A stretch of DNA of 15,037 bases from Clostridiales bacterium. Its GTDB lineage: Bacteria > Bacillota > Clostridia > Lachnospirales > WQUN01. The notes below the pieces were generated by a model, which was not told the DNA's origin, searched no databases, and saw nothing but the letters and a program-made list of their open reading frames with translations. The position numbers and the translations under genes were made by a program. How positions within the stretch are numbered: position 1 is the stretch's first letter; the number at the start of each line of letters is the position of its first letter. Positions 13,876 through 15,037 of the stretch are shown one piece after another. The stretch is taken from contig JAISZF010000083.1 of NCBI GenBank assembly GCA_031269415.1, positions 1-15,037 of the forward strand. Reading direction: 5' to 3'.

Positions 13876-13889
13876 ACAAAAGCTTTTGT
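13876..13889. promoter_or_regulatory. 14-bp perfect palindrome upstream of the importer promoter
   Basis: ACAAAAGCTTTTGT is perfectly self-complementary and starts 13 bp upstream of the -35 box. It has no loop and no T tail, so a protein-binding site is more likely than a terminator. Confidence 0.4.
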
Positions 13890-13920
13890 AATAAATATTG
13901 TAATAAAATTCAAAGCTCAA

Positions 13921-14547
13921 TCATCCGTACACCTTAGCGGAAGCATAGATGGCGTCAATGATCTGTGTTACAACTAGGACTTGTTCCGGCAGCACCACAG
14001 GATAGGTACTCGTACGTATGGCATTAATCCACTGTGCGTCTTCGACGTTTTCAGGGCGTTTGTTCTCGCCCTCAAAATAGTCAACGCCGCCTGCGGTCAG
14101 CTCCGGCCGCTTTACATATAGCTGACCCAAATCGTCACCGTTGATACGCAAACTTCGGCTTGTAGTTATCCATCATCCAAAGAGTCAGATCTAAAGTTTC
14201 GCTTATGCGCGGCTTTGTATGCCTTCAGCATTTGCTGGGCTTCCATATAAGATTTTGCCATCGGTTTCTCGCATAACACGTGTTTATTTGCGTTCAAAGC
14301 GGCGATGACTATTTCACAGTGCTGCTTATTCGGAGTAAGTATGTAAACAACAGCTATAGATTTATCTTCCAGCATATAACGATAGTCTAAAAGTACCGTG
14401 CAGCGCTGCCGACGCTTCCGCGCGTTCTCTGATGATGTCGCAAAATGCCGCAATTTCAACATCCGGAACAGTTTTTATCGCAGCCATATGCTTGTTATTT
14501 CCGATCCGGCCGCAGCCGATGATACCCATTTTTAACTTTGACACCAC
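13921..14547 (-). pseudogene. Gfo/Idh/MocA-family NAD(P)-dependent oxidoreductase, decayed
   Basis: Pieces of a sugar-dehydrogenase-like oxidoreductase appear in order but in different frames. A GTG start at 14547, with AGGGGA before it, gives KMGIIGCGRIGNNKHMAAIK (Rossmann GxGxxG) up to SAALHG. Near 14400 the frame shifts to DYRYMLEDKSIAVVYILTPN and the catalytic-site motif HVLCEKPMAKS, up to AAHKR. After that about 100 residues are missing and another frame gives LDLTLWMMDNYKPKF (about 14190-14150). A further jump leads to the C-terminal piece with GVDYFEGENKRPENVEDAQW and an end at 13921. Intact members have about 340-400 residues; here about 209 codons remain. The enzyme would have oxidised or reduced a sugar linked to this locus. 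Several separate lesions make sequencing error an unlikely sole cause. Confidence 0.85.
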
Positions 14548-14579
14548 GTTAATTCCCCTTGAAGATAAAAGCTTAGCAA

Positions 14580-14594
14580 TGAAAACGTGTTTAT
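14580..14594. promoter_or_regulatory. CG-centred operator at the oxidoreductase start site
   Basis: TGAAAACGTGTTTAT resembles cre/LacI-family sites and shares ACGTGTTTAT with the complement of the importer operator. It overlaps the expected start of transcription (about 14592) of the oxidoreductase remnant. Confidence 0.45.
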
Positions 14595-14598
14595 AGAA

Positions 14599-14627
14599 AT
14601 AATAATACATATATCTGAAAAAATCAA
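14599..14627 (-). promoter_or_regulatory. Promoter of the oxidoreductase remnant
   Basis: TTGATT (14627-14622), a 17-bp spacer and TATTAT (14604-14599) on the minus strand lie about 50 bases before the GTG start at 14547. Confidence 0.45.
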
Positions 14628-14654
14628 TAGCGAAATAAATATTTTGTTTTAAAA

Positions 14655-14783
14655 ATGAGTTTTGGAATAGACAGATATGAAGCCGATTTGTTTTTCGTTC
14701 CTTATCATTATGGTAGAAACGGTGAACACATACTCAATAATGTACTTGACAAATACTTTTCCGAAGCTGGCTCTTGTGAGTAA
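14655..14783 (+). CDS. Small protein candidate or gene fragment (42 residues)
   Basis: From ATG 14655 the plus strand reads MSFGIDRYEADLFFVPYHYG, then RNGEHILNNVLDKYFSEAG and a TAA at 14781-14783. The composition (charged, aromatic, no long hydrophobic run) looks protein-like, more so than the minus-strand frame over the same bases. There is no ribosome binding site before the ATG and I do not recognise the sequence. It could be the stub of a decayed gene, in line with the broken genes nearby. The rest of 14630-14874 holds nothing else I can support. Confidence 0.25.
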   Translation: MSFGIDRYEADLFFVPYHYGRNGEHILNNVLDKYFSEAGSCE

Positions 14784-14874
14784 GCCACCTGGACTTTTCC
14801 ACGATATCACCTCAACTTTGTGGAGCTGAGCTAACGGCATAGTCATTTATATTTTACAGATTTTGCCGCGGCAA

Positions 14875-15037
14875 CATGGGGTGGCCCCCGTGTTTGCCTT
14901 ACGAGTATCATTATACGACGTTCATACAGACGCAAACATATGACCGAGTCATAAAAATTTTGTACAAGTTTTTGGGAATGGAATCTTTGTTTTATTTTCG
15001 CATAAATTGCTAATTAAAAAATTTGAACGGGATCATT
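14875..15037. repeat. 163-bp direct repeat, copy 2 (runs off the window)
   Basis: Gap-free match to 2630-2792 at an offset of 12245 bases, with about 7 substitutions. It keeps TATAAT on the minus strand (14910-14915), the palindrome region (14939-14953, now TATGAC-CGA-GTCATA) and the plus-strand TTGAAC at 15023-15028. No DUF1659 gene or GGAGG site follows it on its left side, so its minus-strand promoter would fire towards the decayed oxidoreductase and the importer. Confidence 0.95.

Noticed and set aside
13876..13889. Palindrome as terminator of the oxidoreductase gene
   Set aside because: A perfect palindrome with no loop, low GC and no T tail is a poor terminator; listed as a possible protein-binding site instead.
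14276..14290. ACACGTGTTTATTT inside the oxidoreductase remnant, identical over 14 bases to the complement of the importer operator
   Set aside because: It encodes the conserved NKHVLCEKP segment, so the match is probably chance; kept in mind as a possible intragenic operator.
14649..14846. 65-residue minus-strand frame opposite the 42-residue candidate
   Set aside because: No ribosome site before its ATG, no recognisable family, and the opposite strand gives a more protein-like reading.

Overview
The window looks like chromosomal DNA of a Bacillota (Firmicutes) bacterium, either a clostridium or a Paenibacillus relative. The reasons are strong GGAGG ribosome binding sites before most genes, DUF1659/DUF2922 small-protein operons, an LplA/LplB/YtcP-type sugar ABC transporter with a lipoprotein binding protein, and a secreted mannanase ending in a copper-amine-oxidase-N-like domain. 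No rRNA, tRNA, CRISPR array or intact transposon was seen. Species cannot be read from the sequence.

Layout. (1) 1-145: the conserved PGVG part of an IS110-family transposase, cut off on both sides. (2) 124-1541, plus strand: a promoter, a DUF3990-type ADP-ribosyltransferase-like gene and a partner gene, closed by a strong terminator; this has the form of a toxin-antitoxin-like pair. (3) 1546-2614, minus strand: a small-protein operon DUF1659-DUF2922-DUF1659-DUF2922, ending in a 46-residue helical peptide translationally coupled to the last DUF2922 gene. (4) 2630-3275: a divergent promoter region, a frameshifted and truncated family 2 glycosyltransferase remnant, and a terminator. (5) 3293-7261, minus: a 1322-residue secreted GH26 beta-mannanase with an N-terminal carbohydrate-binding-like domain, two Ig-like repeats, a Pro-Glu-Pro-Thr linker and a C-terminal Cu-amine-oxidase-N-like domain. 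(6) 7572-9619, minus: an NAD-dependent epimerase/dehydratase and a LacI-family regulator in one operon. (7) 9732-13722, minus: lipoprotein binding protein, two permeases and a VOC-family remnant. (8) 13921-14547, minus: a heavily decayed Gfo/Idh/MocA oxidoreductase. (9) 14875-15037: a second copy of the 2630-2792 promoter region, running off the window.

Regions 5-8 read as a mannan (or related beta-glycan) utilisation locus. The extracellular GH26 enzyme would cut the polysaccharide, the CUT1-type importer would take up oligosaccharides, and the LacI regulator would control the set. No ATPase is encoded, which fits importers of this type that share an MsmX-like ATPase. CG-centred near-palindromes sit at the promoters or leaders of the mannanase, the binding protein and the oxidoreductase and could be bound by the LacI protein or CcpA.

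Two themes stand out. First, a 163-bp, about 96% identical direct repeat brackets 12 kb and is itself a divergent promoter region; the window ends inside it and begins inside an IS fragment, as an assembly contig would. Second, four genes (IS110 transposase, glycosyltransferase, VOC protein, oxidoreductase) are decayed, so the region seems to be losing accessory functions while the mannanase, importer and small-protein operons stay intact.
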